From Branchiostoma floridae (Eukaryota; Chordata; Leptocardii; Amphioxiformes; Branchiostomatidae): 64,000 nt of DNA. Where the stretch lies: NCBI RefSeq assembly GCF_000003815.2, contig NC_049987.1:1007605-1071604 (forward strand), written 5' to 3'. Both the position numbers and the translations under genes were made by a program. Shown here piece by piece: positions 37,483 to 45,779 of the stretch (positions are counted from its first letter, which is position 1; the number at the start of each line of letters is the position of its first letter). The notes below the pieces were generated by a model that was not told the DNA's origin, did not search any database, and saw only the letters and a list, made by a program, of their open reading frames with translations.

Positions 37483-38652
37483 GAGTGTGTGTGTTATGTT
37501 TGTTTGTGTCAATGAATATTGAAGATAAAACAATAAAGGATATGATGTAAAAGTATTATGCAAAAGTAGAACATAAGCCATGACTACGGAATAAGGAAAT
37601 ATGCAGCGACTACCTCGTTAAGAAGGATATGAAATATTACAAACTACACTTATGTAAGAATTTACTGATTTGTAACTTATTTAGAGTTGGAAGTAGTTCG
37701 TTTTGCAAGAATACTGGGCTTGATCTTGCAGGCCGATCTTAAGTGGTCTGCTCATGTCAACTCTATAGTCAGTAAGGCCAACCGTAGGCTATACTTAGTT
37801 CGTGTCCTAAAGAAACATGGACTTGGTGACTATGACTTAATTTTGGTTTTCTGTGGGTTTGTAAGACCATTGTCATAGTATGCTTGCCCAGTGTGGCATC
37901 CAGGCCTCACTGCTTTCCAGTCAAACTGTATTGAAGCTGTACAAAAGAGGGCGTGCAGAATAATTCCAGTTAGACACTATGTTGCTTCGACAGAGCCCTA
38001 GACCAGCTGTTACTTACTTCCCCTGTACCTGAGACGCCGCAGTCTCTGTTTGAAGTTTGCACTGTCTGTGTCGAAGTCCCCACTGTTCTCTGACTGCCAT
38101 GAACACTTCCCCGTTTCGGGGGGTAACCAGAGAGCTTCATACAAAGGACAACTACACTCAGTTTAGGTGCCGATCATCTAGATTCAAGAATAGCACGCTT
38201 CCTTTCATCGTATTCTTGTTAAATGAATCTTAATGAAGTTTTTAAGTATTGTATTGTTTAATGTATTATACAACAATTCAGCCTTGTATGGCTGCAATGA
38301 TATGTACATGTATATGCGCACTTGTTTTGGCGCCAATAAAACCATCCATTCATTCATTTATTCATTAGGTTTAGGTTTATTTGTATGTTCACTTTTTTGC
38401 TTGTAATTTACTGCTTTACTGGCTGATTCGACTGCAATGTCCTAGTAGTGGGTGACAAGCGCTTACCTTGAGTAGGCTTATGGCGTTCCCGACAATCGGC
38501 AGTCCTCTCGGTCCTGGTGGCAGATTTCTCGGCCGCCCACACAGTACAAGTGCAGCGATGACACACAAAACGGCTAGTAGTATCACCTGTAGGCTACCGA
38601 ATACTGGAAACATGTAGACCCAAAACGACATGGCTGTACTAACGTCTAACAT
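23034..38652 (-). CDS. Cytochrome P450, CYP2 clan (frameshift in last exon)
   Basis: A microsomal haem mono-oxygenase that would oxidise small lipophilic substrates with electrons from P450 reductase. Exons: 38652-38467, 31948-31756, 31405-30867, 30433-30269, 28856-28740, 28468-28327, 23216-23034; all AG/GT and phase-consistent. Joined length is 507 residues, normal for CYP2. Seen: membrane anchor (residues ~9-38) and hinge [12 protein letters not shown] (45-56); I-helix AGTDTT (314-319); K-helix EVTR (371-374); DPTRF meander (425-429); haem loop [11 protein letters not shown] with Cys452. The start is the first Met of the anchor exon; Met8 is an alternative. Oddity: an 11-C run (inverse of G at 23107-23117) shifts the frame; with 10 C it reads [17 protein letters not shown] and stops at 23034. 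Intron 1 (6.5 kb) and the last intron (5.1 kb) are filled with transposons. Subfamily and substrate cannot be told. Confidence 0.9.
23508..23567. repeat. (TA)n microsatellite
   Basis: About 60 bp of nearly pure alternating TA, inside the last intron of the P450 gene. Confidence 0.95.
25221..26149. mobile_element. TTAA-type non-autonomous element, second family (copy D)
   Basis: It starts CCCTCAAACACCCGA after TTAA (25217-25220) and ends TCGGGTGCTTGAGGG before TTAA (26150-26153): 15-bp inverted termini with one mismatch and an exact TTAA duplication. Next to each end is a TTTGGACCCCA-like word in mirrored position. The 929-bp body has TGACGTCAT sites and CCATCTTGGATTTTGAC, shared with the other TTAA family at 41086. 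No transposase frame. It lies in the last P450 intron. Confidence 0.85.
26470..27365 (+). mobile_element. TTAA-type (piggyBac-like) element, copy B, left-truncated
   Basis: The body matches the complete copy at 41086-42024 from its TCGAGTTTTATAATT block onward. It ends with TAGGG followed by TTAA (27366-27369). The first ~130 bp are missing. About 140 bp of foreign sequence interrupt it (26570-26710). Confidence 0.7.
26570..26710 (+). mobile_element. Nested retroelement 3' tail
   Basis: Relative to the complete element at 41086, copy B carries an extra ~140 bp here. It ends in GGAAGATTAGCCCGTAAGGG, AATAAACA and an A run, the look of a LINE or SINE 3' end. This places the retroelement insertion after the DNA transposon insertion. 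Confidence 0.55.
27454..27622. repeat. 56-bp tandem repeat, three copies
   Basis: GAAGC(T/C)GGTGTGTTACGCC starts at 27454, 27510 and 27566. Each unit ends in GGCTATATAGATACAGATAC-like sequence. It lies in a P450 intron. Confidence 0.9.
28230..28303. repeat. (GA)n-rich simple repeat
   Basis: Interrupted GAGAGA tract directly downstream (in gene sense) of the sixth P450 exon. Confidence 0.9.
29400..29850. repeat. Degenerate tandem repeat in P450 intron
   Basis: GGTTGTAAAACCAG(T/G)GTACAGG recurs at about 29523, 29688 and (diverged) 29820, with a matching ATGCCAAAA and ATCCATGTGCGCATAT block between. Period is about 130-168 bp. The overlapping open frames here come from the repeat. Confidence 0.7.
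31985..34000. mobile_element. Diverged TTAA-family-like element split by a nested insertion
   Basis: The left part (31985-32425) has TGACGTCAC, TGACGTCATAATAA and GGATTTTGACAAATGACGTC blocks. The right part (33870-34000) has GCCATGGCA, TTTTAGGAAAACCTACCAA and CTAGCGCAAGCCGTC, which match the right half of the element at 41086. Between them lies the HINE-like element 32429-33849. I could not define the outer termini, so this is a tentative reconstruction. Confidence 0.45.
32429..33849. mobile_element. Helentron/HINE-like element, copy B, with fourfold internal array
   Basis: It starts AACTAGAGTTCGGGGACCTC and ends with the same hairpin, CCATGACATTTCATGGAGG, as copy A. Inside, a ~243-250-bp unit is repeated four times: AGCTGTCATACAAATCACC at 32823, 33073, 33316 and 33560. 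Units are nearly identical, so the amplification is recent. It lies in intron 1 of the P450 gene. Confidence 0.65.
34010..35380. other. P450 intron 1, unassigned part
   Basis: A GC-rich low-complexity patch (CCGAAGGCGACCAGCGAGCG, about 34120-34180) is the only standout. No exon or transposon terminus recognised. Confidence 0.4.
35390..37160. repeat. Degenerate ~0.5-0.7-kb direct repeats in P450 intron 1
   Basis: Blocks with TGTTTAAA(C/T)AGTT, then ATTGTGTAACTGT and CCTGCT-like words recur near 35420, 36165, 36470 and 37070. A second block, TTTTTAGTATAT(G/A)(T/C)(C/G), GGCTCTTGAG, recurs at 35870 and 36380. Copies are strongly diverged and interrupted by a MITE at 35928. Confidence 0.5.
35928..36136. 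mobile_element. 209-bp MITE with TA target duplication
   Basis: It starts CTGTAAAGGCAGAAACTTTC after TA (35926-35927) and ends ATACATTTACAG before TA (36137-36138). The body has inverted blocks of CCGCGAA and TTCGCGG around AACTTAAAACACCGCGA. TA duplication and short CTGTAAA ends fit a Tc1/mariner-type MITE. Confidence 0.7.
37425..37479. repeat. (GT)n microsatellite
   Basis: About 55 bp of nearly pure GT repeats in P450 intron 1. Confidence 0.95.
37684..38366 (+). mobile_element. Non-LTR retrotransposon (LINE) 3' fragment
   Basis: The frame reads [46 protein letters not shown], a stop (TAG at 37876), [19 protein letters not shown] and [15 protein letters not shown]. This is the conserved region after the reverse-transcriptase catalytic motifs in LINEs. 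Further stops and shifts follow. The 3' end has GGCGCCAATAAAACC and a (CATT)n tail at about 38343-38366, a typical LINE terminus. It sits antisense in intron 1 of the P450 gene, close to exon 1. Confidence 0.8.
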
Positions 38653-40025
38653 ATATCGTCAGGTAAAATCCAAACTAATGATACGAACGTACGAACGTAC
38701 ACTAGGGCTGCAAATGGGAGAATGACAACCTATTGTCTCACGCTTTAGCTGTGTTTACTTTGCTGCCCTGGCTTGTTCTAACATAGGGCAATTTAGGTAA
38801 CCAAATTTCCCTGGGTAACACCGTAAGGTAGATAAATGCCATGGTAAAGTTAATTCTTGAAGATGTTTTCAATATGGCATTTTATATCACGAAAATCAAA
38901 CCTGTGAAACAAAATTGTTCTTACTTTTGGTCACCAAAAATGAATTTAAAGTCAAACCAACCCCAGTTTACATGTAATGACACTTTCCAGATAACCATAT
39001 CCTGTCAATGATCAGCGCATTATTGACAGAAACAGCATGTTTAAATTAGGTTGAGCACTTAGTGAGTGGACTTTAACCTGCGAATACCCCCTTTTTAGAT
39101 TAGGTGAGACTGGTTTACTCAAATTGATGGCATCTTCTGGGCGCTATGAAAAGACGCGATAAGGCGTGCTTAAAGTATAATTTATAACTTACAGTTTGGT
39201 ATACTAAACAATGAATTCTTCTCTATTGTAATATTTTGACAGGGTTGCATACACGTTATCTTATATAATTCTGACCTGTGAGACAATATGCTCGATTTCT
39301 GAAAGAATGATGATGTTGCCCAAATGTTTACCAAACATGTTTTTCATAGTCTATATAGATTTTGTAACGACAGTAAAGTCAGCGTCCGTTTGTCAAGAAT
39401 GCCCAGACTTGTATGGTACGGTAAGGCATGTTAGAAATTTACTTCCCGCGCGTGCGTAGTTCCCTCATCACCGAGCTGCATTGGTACTGAACCATTTCCT
39501 CCATGGCTAGACTTTTCAGTCTCAGGGCTCAAACGGTCATCATGTGTGCATGGGGGTATCAGTACTTTCTGACAGATCGTCGTGACAAACCGAGAAAAGT
39601 ATAAGACTTTAATCTTACAAGAATTATTATGTTGTATGGTGATCGTGAAAATCTAAATATTTTTCGAAGGAGATTGTTAAGATATGGCCCTCATAAAAAT
39701 GCATTGTAAACCACTGAAATCACTTCCGGGTACGGATGGAGCTTGACCATGGTGTACATCGGCCTCATTTGCATCTCAGAGCCCCATTTGGAAGAATCAG
39801 CATGGACTACATTTTGGCATGTGTACATGTTTTTTACCAAAAGTTAACGGCACATACGATTATTTTATACAGTTTATCATTTTTCCAATACATACACTTA
39901 CGGGTCATCGACTTGTTTTCAGGTAATCCTGGAATATTGTACAACAAAAAGATAACCAAATAACTGTTGTTACGTAATGATACGATTTTTAAGACATTAT
40001 ATCCGTACACAAAAATGAAGCGCTT
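38653..40025. other. Upstream flank of the P450 gene
   Basis: This would include the P450 promoter. I see no unambiguous TATA box or binding-site cluster, and no other gene. A short frame at 39736-39963 has no recognisable family. Confidence 0.4.
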
Positions 40026-40029
40026 ACCA

Positions 40030-40215
40030 ACAAGCTTTCGATCAGTTCTCTGATCCTTCTCAAGTTGTAATGACCCAAGACCTAAGTCGCACTTCCGGAA
40101 CGGAAGTGTGACGTCAGTTAAGGGTCAAAGGTGCTTGACAATCGGTATCGGCCCCCGTCTCGGTTGAGGGAAGGTTGATGAGCTCTGATGTAAATGGCCT
40201 CTTTCTGTTGTTACG
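40030..40215 (-). mobile_element. Penelope-like element fragment (GIY-YIG C-terminus)
   Basis: On the minus strand the frame reads EAIYIRAHQPSLNRDGGRY then RLSSTFDP and a stop near 40125; after it comes a piece containing RKLVGKRF. The string EAI.IR..P.LNRD.G.Y.L is the conserved end of GIY-YIG endonuclease domains carried by Penelope-like and related retroelements (family knowledge). Sequence upstream on this strand (to about 40420) is open in another frame but not recognisable. It is a fragment; there is no reverse transcriptase beside it. Confidence 0.65.
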
Positions 40216-40554
40216 CTTGTTGTTACGCTTGTTATCCGTTTCCGGTCCAAGCAGGCCTGATTTGTCGGCTACGGGTTCGAGGCCATGCGTAGCTGTGAGT
40301 CTCCACACCATCCATTCGAGATATTCCGGACGCGTCTCACAACTACGTACCCCAAGAATCGTCTCTGACAACAGCTGCCAAATACACAAGTATGCCATGA
40401 ACAGGGATCCGCTCTTTTTCAAGGAGACTGTCTCCCTCGTCTATAGTTGCCACCTCCCGGGACATGTTTGATGCTTTCTTGGATATTGTATGGACAAGCT
40501 AGATTGCTGCGCTCGACACAGGGTCCATTTGTTAATCATCTAATTGTTGTTACT

Positions 40555-40745
40555 TATTTATGTTTTGATATCATTTGTTTCCCATTTCAACTGTTTCATT
40601 CGAATTGTGTTCAGTAGTCGTTAGGAGAAGGGCTCCTATAAGCCTTTTCCGGCTTCCCCCTCGCCTCCGCACGGTTTTTATTTATCATTTATCTTTCCTT
40701 TTTTCCTTTCCTTTTTTTATTTCCTTTTTCATGTGCAAATAAAAA
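40555..40745 (+). mobile_element. Probable retroelement 3' end
   Basis: GAGAAGGGCTCCTATAAGCC followed by CTTTTCCGGCTTCC, a pyrimidine-rich stretch and TGCAAATAAAAAAAA looks like a LINE 3' UTR with hairpin and A-rich tail. No coding part is attached. Confidence 0.4.
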
Positions 40746-41029
40746 AAATCAAAATTCAATATAGCCCATCAAGTCACAGATCAACGAAGAAGCAAACTTT
40801 GCCCTCATCAGGATTCAGCGGCAGCTGGCGTACAAGTCTCCGTCCAACTTCATTTTCACACATCCTTGTTCCTAGAGTAATGAATATGGAAATGCAGGAG
40901 AGCTGGGTCGAGAATTAAGGGTACTCTGACTAGCAGGATTCGGGAAGTTTCTGATACCTTTGGGGATTACTTGCCAACCACAAGAAACAAGTCATAGAGG
41001 GCACACTAATTAATAAGAGGAGTAGAAGA

Positions 41030-42121
41030 CGATACGACAGACAGGGAGCAATGTGTCCATATTAACAGTACAAACTCTTCTTTAACCCTATCCAGACTGG
41101 GCTTTTTGGGCCTTCCCTAGCCTGAGGGGGGTGGGGGTGGGGGGGGGGGGGGGGGCTCACCCCCCTTCGTATTTTCAAAACGGCTTACTGTACGATCACC
41201 AAATTTGCAGGGAGAGTTGTGCTCATCGAGTTTTATAATTCCTGCAATTTTTATATCATTATGACGTAATATGACGTAATTATGACGTCATTAATTGATA
41301 TTGTTTGTTAAAATGGGGGATTCCCATAATACCTAAATATCTCACTTAAAAAGTTACCAAGAAAGCTTTCTTATTAATATTTAAGTGTTATAAGACTTAT
41401 GTTGTCAAAAGCTGACGCAACGACGTCAAAATGACGTCGTAGAATGACGTCATCTGTAGTTTAGCTATCTGCCATCTTGGATTATGAACCTTAAATTTTT
41501 CATGATACATTTTTTTCAACATATAACGCTAAAACCCCATGGAAATGGATTAAAATAGTTCACAAGAATGTTTTCTGTAAGAAAATACCACGTAGTGATG
41601 AAATCTGAGTGAAAATAGGCTTGTTATACACTAAATCATGATATTGTCGGCCATCTTGGATTTTGACCAATTACGTCATCTCATTAGCATAATTCATGAA
41701 TATTTAATTATAAAAGTTTAACTAAGATGTGTTAGATATTAAAGATATATGAAAAGAAGTTTACTTTAGCAAGAAAATCTTAAAATCCCATTGTTTAAAC
41801 CAAAATTGTTGATTTTTGTAAAATTTGTCTTTCAGAAACCCGTTGCCATGGCAACACGAAAAATCATAAACTTAAATAATTTTTTATAAATTGTTGCCAA
41901 CAATATTTTAGGAAAACTCACCAACTTTGGTTGTTCTAGCACAAGCCGTTTGGGAGGTATAGGAGGTCAAAGTCGGCGCGGGCACTTTTAGCCAACCCCC
42001 CCCCCCCCACCAGTCTGGATAGGGTTAATGGAATTACCTTGCGGTGTTCCCCAGGGGAGCTGTTTAGGGCCCCATCTGTTTACGATCAACACGAACAATT
42101 TGCCCCTTTTCCTTTTCAGCA
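41030..42121 (+). mobile_element. Reverse-transcriptase fragment interrupted by a TTAA element
   Basis: Left of the insertion the frame reads TDREQCVHINSTNSSL (41037-41084). Right of it, it continues MELPCGVPQGSCLGPHLF and TNNLP (to about 42110). GVPQGSCLGP.LF is the conserved LINE reverse-transcriptase motif before the catalytic block. The two halves join in frame only if the insert and one TTAA are removed. The fragment ends where zinc-finger-like sequence begins. Confidence 0.75.
41086..42024 (+). mobile_element. TTAA-type (piggyBac-like) non-autonomous element, complete copy C
   Basis: It starts CCCTATCCAGACTGG and ends CCAGTCTGGATAGGG, perfect 15-bp inverted termini. TTAA flanks both sides (41082-41085 and 42025-42028). 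Long G and C runs sit just inside the ends. The 939-bp body has no transposase frame; it carries TGACGTCAT-type sites, CCATCTTGGATTTTGAC and CGTTGCCATGGCAACACG. TTAA duplication with CCCT/AGGG ends is characteristic of piggyBac. Kolobok elements also use TTAA, so the superfamily is inferred. Confidence 0.85.
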
Positions 42122-42124
42122 GCC

Positions 42125-42606
42125 GCGTTCATAACCGCTCACAAGAGGTGGCACACAGGAGAAAAGCCACACCAGTGCACGGAGTGTGCAGCACGTTTCG
42201 AGACACGCGGACTCACACAGGTAGTACACATGGGTACTGCAAGAGACATTTTGCCAGGCTGTGGACTCTAACAATAGGTTCAATAGTTTATTCAGCTAAC
42301 AACGGACATGAGGTCTCACACAGTGAAGAAGCCTTACCGGTGTACACAGGAGGACTCACGCCACACGGGGAGGAGCCGTACGGGGGTAAAAAAATGCAGA
42401 AAAGCGTTTGCACAGCTGGCTGTCTTGAGAGATCACACCAGGACTCATACAGCGGAGTAGCCTTACACATGTGAAAAGTGCACGACAGCTTTCAAGACCC
42501 GCGCCTCTCTGTCCGTTCTTAGAAGGGTCCACACATAAAAGAGTGTGGGGGGCATGCGGCATGTCACCAAACTGAACTCTTGAAGCACATGGGGACCCAC
42601 ATCTAG
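42125..42606 (+). pseudogene. C2H2 zinc-finger array remnant
   Basis: Spread over shifting frames are AHKRWHTGEKPHQCTECAAR (near 42135), MRSHTVKKPYRC, CRKAFAQLAVLRDHTRTHT and, after a TAG, PYTCEKCTTAFKTRASLSVL with RRVHT. The CxxC...H...H(T)GEKP linker is the tandem C2H2 pattern. At least two frameshifts and stop codons (TAG after HTRTHT, TAA after RRVHT) destroy it. It follows the reverse-transcriptase fragment, so it may be a piece of a gene broken by retroelement insertion. Confidence 0.75.
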
Positions 42607-43284
42607 GGGTTTAAATATTTGTAAGCTTGTATAGTTTAGTTTTTGTTCTGTTGTACTAGTTCCATTGTTTATTGGTGTCGCCATATATTTATGTTCCGTG
42701 GTATTACTTTCGTTCAAAGACCGTTCACTAAATTGTCGTTCAAACCCACTGTACACCATTTGAAACTCGAAGACGAGAGATAAACTGCATAGTTCTGTAA
42801 CTAAGAATGTTTAGCCGTATAGAAGAGAAATATCGAAGAAATGTCTAGAATAAAGTACATCCTTTATTTACAATTTTTCATTTACCATGCTGTTCTTGGA
42901 CCAATCATTTAGTCTATGTACGATCAAGTCAGAGTAAGGAAGAAACAGTTTCACATGGAAGAGGTTCTTAAAATATGAAACACATCTCATGCAACCGCAG
43001 GAAACCCAAAGGCTAAAGGGAAGATTTATTTGAATCATATGTAAACTGTATACTCCAAATTTATTCTTGTTACCCTTACCAAAAATCAAAGTCAAAACTC
43101 TGAAATAGAGTTAGGCTGATTTAAGCAAAATTACCCTTGAAAAAGAGAAGTAAGACATGAATTGACAGACGAGATTTCGTGTGTGGGGGGGGGGGGAATC
43201 AACGGAGAGAACGGAAAGCTGTTTATGAATTTTGACATCTGCGGTCAGTGAAGACAAACAAAATTCAACGGTGTCTAGAAGGAG

Positions 43285-43510
43285 ATGATTTTGTTTGGAA
43301 TACGGCGATCAGCCACGGAAGATGTCACTAACAAACAGCTTCGTGAACTGATTCTGTGCTACACGAAGATGCCAACCGGGCGCGGCCAGCCAGGTTGGGG
43401 GAAGCCGGTTATGATACCGTCCAGGTGGCAAGACGGGGTGTTGTCCTGGTCGTCAATCGACAGTAGTTACGGTATTATCATAAAGCCAGATTTATCGGTG
43501 TACACATCAG
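43285..43510 (+). CDS. Exon with NRF1/EWG-like DNA-binding domain fragment
   Basis: An ATG at 43285 opens a frame containing VTNKQLRELILCYTKMPTGR and GQPGWGKPVMIPSRW, ending at a donor (ATCAG then GTAATC). In nuclear respiratory factor 1, EWG and sea-urchin P3A2, a helix is followed by TGRGKPGWGK and a W(W)P..(I/V)PW segment; here TGRGQPGWGK and a W....VLSW remain. So it resembles the start of that dimerisation/DNA-binding domain, but the WWP core is altered. I found no next exon. It may be one exon of a divergent paralogue or a remnant. Confidence 0.45.
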
Positions 43511-43660
43511 GTAATCTTCTCTGCTCCTCAATTTGCTGTAGTAGTTGCCATGGACACTTTTTATATGTCAGGCTCCATAGATTTATAGAAACGTACGTAC
43601 TAAGGTACATTTTTTAAACAAAAGTCCTTTTCTTTACTCTATTTGTCCTTATCCTACACA

Positions 43661-44580
43661 TCAACATTGAATAATGCAAGAAATAATGAGTTTTATGTCC
43701 CCATAAGATATAGCAGGTATATATATACGTGCCACAGGGGAACATGATTCCCATTCGTACGCATAATGCTCATTATTAAGCAAGGTTGCCTTTAACTCTC
43801 TCCAGGCATCAGTAGACCTGTCATACACATACACCAGATACACGTACCCTTCCTGGGAGTCGCTAGTACAGGTTAACAGTATGTGCAGTTGGTCATCCAA
43901 TACAAAAAGGCTGGGCAAATTATAAACATTTTTCTGGGTTCGGCCAGCGGTCTGACTAGTCGACTGTGACTAGTCGACTTTGTCGTACACCATAGTCTTA
44001 GTAAAGTGATAATCTATGCATAGAATCTATGTTCCCATGGCAACGGCTCAGGAGTTTAGGAATGTCAATCAGTGGGGTCCGCTTGCTCCACTGGTCCTGA
44101 CTCGGATCATAGCGATACATTGTCTCATTTGTGAAGAAATATAGTGTGAGCCCCAGGACAATGTAAAGAAGGATGCATGCTTGTGTATACGTTTGTTAAG
44201 CTGCAGCGGTGAACACTCCAGCCATTGTTTTGTGTGCTGGTTGTACTTTCTCATCAGCACCAAAGGCTAGCGCTATGGCCATCGATCAACAAATACTAAA
44301 TACAAAAACGGATCAACTTCATAAAGCAGATACTTAGTACCGATGATATTCCTGTGGCTGAATCATTAAGGACATACCATCATCTCACCACAAATTCTTT
44401 GCATGGTTGTACTTAAACAGGGACAGATGATTCTTATCCTCTGACGTTTTACTTTCTAGGAAAAGATGTCGTTATCACTGGTGACTGTCATGTCTGTGAA
44501 ATCAGGAAGGCCTTCAGGCTTGTAACTGCAGCTGATGTACTTCCCTTCTCGAGGGTTCATGAAGAGGACCTCTTTAGTAC
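43661..44580 (-). pseudogene. Kelch-repeat (KLHL/KBTBD-type) gene remnant
   Basis: Read from 44580 downward: EVLFMNPREGKYISCSYKPE, GLPDFTDMTVTSDNDIF, stop and frameshifts; then VLMRKYNQHTKQWLECSPLQL, a shift, LGLTLYFFTNETMYRYDPSQ, DQWSKRTPLIDIPKLLSRC; then NLPSLFVLDDQLHILLTC, YVYDRSTDAWRELKATL. The pattern Y.(Y/D)(D/S)...W...P with alternating hydrophobic strands is that of kelch propeller blades of BTB-kelch ubiquitin-ligase adaptors. At least two frameshifts and a stop at the MTVTSDNDIFS end show decay. The BTB and BACK domains are not present. Confidence 0.7.
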
Positions 44581-44821
44581 CTACTTATGTATTAAACAGC
44601 CATTTCTGTGGTCATCCCGTGCCTTGTCTTGAGTTTGGGGTTCTTCTGCACAACATCCCTGATAAATGCAGGGTACTAAGGTATATACTAAACAGGCTTG
44701 TTGATTCAGCGATTTGTTTTCTCCTAATTGACATTTTTGATATTTAAGTGACTAGGTAAACAAAAAAAAGAGAACTTCCTTGGGTAAACAGTAAAAATAA
44801 AATTACAAGATGAACAATTCT

Positions 44822-45779
44822 AAATTGGCTACATTCAAATCGTCTAACACTGAATGTCGCTAAGACTAAGTGGATTCTGTTCGGTAGTAGTGGGAAGCTA
44901 AGAGCAGTACCTCCACTAAAATCCAGATTGATCAGGAAACAGTTGAACAAGTGTACCAATTCAAATACCTAGGTGTTCTCCTTGACTGCAATTTCTCATG
45001 AAACGAACACATTGACATGGTATGTTCTAAGGTATCTCAGAGAATAGGTTTGCTAAGACGCTTAAGATCATGTCTCACTGTCAACATTACAAGTATGTTA
45101 TACAGATGTATGATTCTGCCACTACTGGAGTATTGTGACATTGTATGGGAAAATTGTAACATCACCAAGCAGCGACAACTTCAGGTTCTTCAAAATCGAG
45201 CTGCCAGGGTCATCCTACAAATGAAGCGACGATCCAGTGTCCAAGACCTACACAGCAGACTCAACTGGAAGTATCTGACGCAGCGGAGAAAGGAACACAT
45301 GTGTGTGATGGTCTTTAAATGTATTAACGGGCTTGTCCCGACATACCTGTATGCCACCTTTGTACACAACCACCTGTTACACAGCCATAACACCAGACAA
45401 GCCTCTTTGCTCCATAAACCCAATTACACAAACACAGCTGGCCACCGCACATTTGCATACAGAGGAGCAACATATCACAATACACTTTTGGCGGACATTA
45501 GACATGCACCAACCCTACGGCAGTTTAAAGCTGCCCTAAGACACACTCCTCCGCACATTGGCCTCTGACCTCCACCGTTGACGTTTTTGGTTGACATCGA
45601 CAACTGTTATTGATAATGGCGCTTCGGTTTATCTGTATATATTGTTTGTTGTCCTCTGGTTGTCTTACTGAATGTACACGTTTCGCTTTTGTTATTTATG
45701 TAGAGGGCCCCCTTGGAAATCAGCTTAAAAAAAGCTGAATGGGGCTACCCACATGTCTGGAGATGAATAAATAAATAAG
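44822..45779 (+). mobile_element. LINE reverse-transcriptase C-terminal fragment with 3' tail
   Basis: Frames read NWLHSNRLTLNVAKTKWILF, a shift, VYQFKYLGVLLDCNFS, a stop (TGA at 44999), then an open stretch to 45568 with QRIGLLRRLRSCLTVNITSM, LYRCMILPLLEYCDIVWENC and LQVLQNRAARVIL. This order is the end of the reverse-transcriptase domain and thumb of Jockey/CR1/L2-type LINEs. The 3' end has GGGCCCCCTTGGAAATCAGC, a short hairpin of AGCTT/AAGCT and (AATA)n at 45767-45779. The element is 5'-truncated. It abuts a hAT transposase frame and probably cut it. Confidence 0.85.

Noticed and set aside
42028-42474. A single 148-codon gene
   Set aside because: It joins a reverse-transcriptase fragment with out-of-frame zinc-finger sequence; the zinc-finger codons are in other frames.
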